This document shows, in pieces, positions 4,852 to 5,339 of a stretch of DNA of 5,339 nt (positions are counted from its first letter, which is position 1; every line of letters starts with the position of its first letter). Source of the stretch: Psychromonas sp. Its GTDB lineage: Bacteria; Pseudomonadota; Gammaproteobacteria; Enterobacterales; Psychromonadaceae. Below the pieces are notes generated by a model. The model searched no databases. It was given only the letters and a program-made list of their open reading frames with translations, and was not told where the DNA came from. The position numbers and the translations under genes are program-made. Location of the stretch: assembly GCA_023145575.1 (NCBI GenBank), contig JAGLDN010000139.1, positions 1 to 5,339 of the forward strand, written 5' to 3'.

Positions 4852-5339
4852 TTAGTATCCGAACTGATGACTCAATTTTGGATCTTGTATGGTAACGGGT
4901 ATAGACTCTTTATAAAGCTCAATATCATTACTGATCAAAAATAAAATTTCCTCACTGCCATCTTTGTTTTTAAAGATTTATCGGTGTAGAACAACTGGAA
5001 GCTCCATTGCTTTTACCCGACCGCAGATCGGTGTTTCCGATCAATCTAATGAATCAATGCGATGAAAGCACCCTTGTAATTTATCTTCTCTACTTAGAGC
5101 AATTAAACGGTTGCTTTTTCAATACCTTCGCGAAAATAAAAACCAGTCCATTTAGACAAGTTTTTTCTTCTGTAAATTATTGATTCATATAGAGCGTAAA
5201 ACTCTATTTTGAGCTTAAATCACAATTGGCGAAGGTATTGTAAAATATTTTTTATTTTTCCATGGATAAATCTCATGTTTCCAATTGATGAAAACCAACT
5301 GTCAGCCAATACGCAGCGCCATTTCAATTGATTTTTCTT
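4852..5339 (-). pseudogene. IS4-type DDE transposase fragment, broken and interrupted
   Basis: Reading from 5339 the frame gives KKNQLKWRCVLADSWFSS, with the Asp of ADSWF likely the second catalytic Asp, then NMRFIHGKIKNIL. It is then interrupted. After the interruption the same protein resumes: KSNRLIALSREDKLQGCF, RIDSLD, RVKAMELPVVLHR, then IFKNKDGSEEILFLISNDIEL. This order matches IS4-type transposases of the kind reading VLADSWFSS...NRLVALS...VKGxDFPVLL...FKNKDGSxGIxYLVT. Nonsense codons replace sense codons after SLD (TGA) and after VVLHR (TAA). Similarity fades after NDIEL, just before where the YxxR...E...K signature should follow, so the catalytic Glu is missing; the frame closes at a TAA at 4852-4854. 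The N-terminal part is beyond the window. Confidence 0.75.
5115..5245. mobile_element. Short inverted-repeat insertion (MITE-like) inside the IS4 relic
   Basis: CAATACCTTCGC (5120-5131) is the exact reverse complement of GCGAAGGTATTG (5229-5240). Extending outward, TTTT faces AAAA with one mismatch, giving 16 of 17 matches. The roughly 120-130 bases between and including the repeats carry no gene and fall exactly where the transposase reading is interrupted (between NIL and KSNRL, where only a few residues are expected). An inner hairpin ATAGAG/CTCTAT (5189-5194 with 5202-5207) lies near the middle. Non-coding, inverted-repeat-ended and inserted in a gene: these are the hallmarks of a miniature element. 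No clear target duplication is seen. Confidence 0.55.

Overview
The window is AT-rich and dominated by decayed mobile elements, with only two genes that look intact. The insertion-sequence relics (IS21-type istB, IS630-type, IS30-type and IS4-type transposases) and the style of the membrane-anchored hypothetical protein fit a gammaproteobacterium, possibly marine or host-associated. That placement is an inference from family resemblance; no rRNA, tRNA or core gene is present to confirm it. The density of stop codons and frameshifts in every transposase gene suggests a genome region under little selection.

Layout. Positions 1-358 hold the 3' part of a broken IS21 istB gene (+). Positions 359-739 have no assignable gene. 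Positions 740-935 hold a piece of an IS630-type transposase (-) that stops abruptly at the left end of an IS30-type element (937-1986). The IS30 element keeps recognisable terminal inverted repeats, a promoter and a ribosome binding site, but its transposase gene is broken by several frameshifts and a stop codon. Just beyond its right end lies the dead 5' fragment of a duplicated gene (1989-2153, -) with its upstream DNA to 2343. A small inverted copy of an istB segment follows (2342-2409).

Positions 2410-3049 are non-coding and rich in hairpins. They contain two direct copies (A, B) and one partial inverted copy (D) of a multi-hairpin repeat module; a third direct copy (C) lies at 4707-4830. 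Stem positions are kept while stem sequences change, which suggests selection on structure or an unusual repeat family. I do not recognise the module.

The two apparently intact genes are both on the minus strand. One encodes an unrecognised 171-residue protein (3050-3565) with a TTG start behind a strong GGAGG site. The other encodes a 223-residue single-pass membrane-anchored protein (3816-4487) with a near-consensus promoter 23-51 bases upstream of its start codon. The first 160 or so bases of the second gene plus about 190 bases of upstream DNA are duplicated at 1989-2343 at about 90% identity. The window ends in an IS4-type transposase relic (4852-5339, -) that is itself interrupted by a short inverted-repeat-bounded insertion (about 5115-5245) resembling a MITE.

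No pathway or operon links these parts. The region reads as a graveyard where insertion sequences, duplications and a structured repeat have piled up around two surviving orphan genes.
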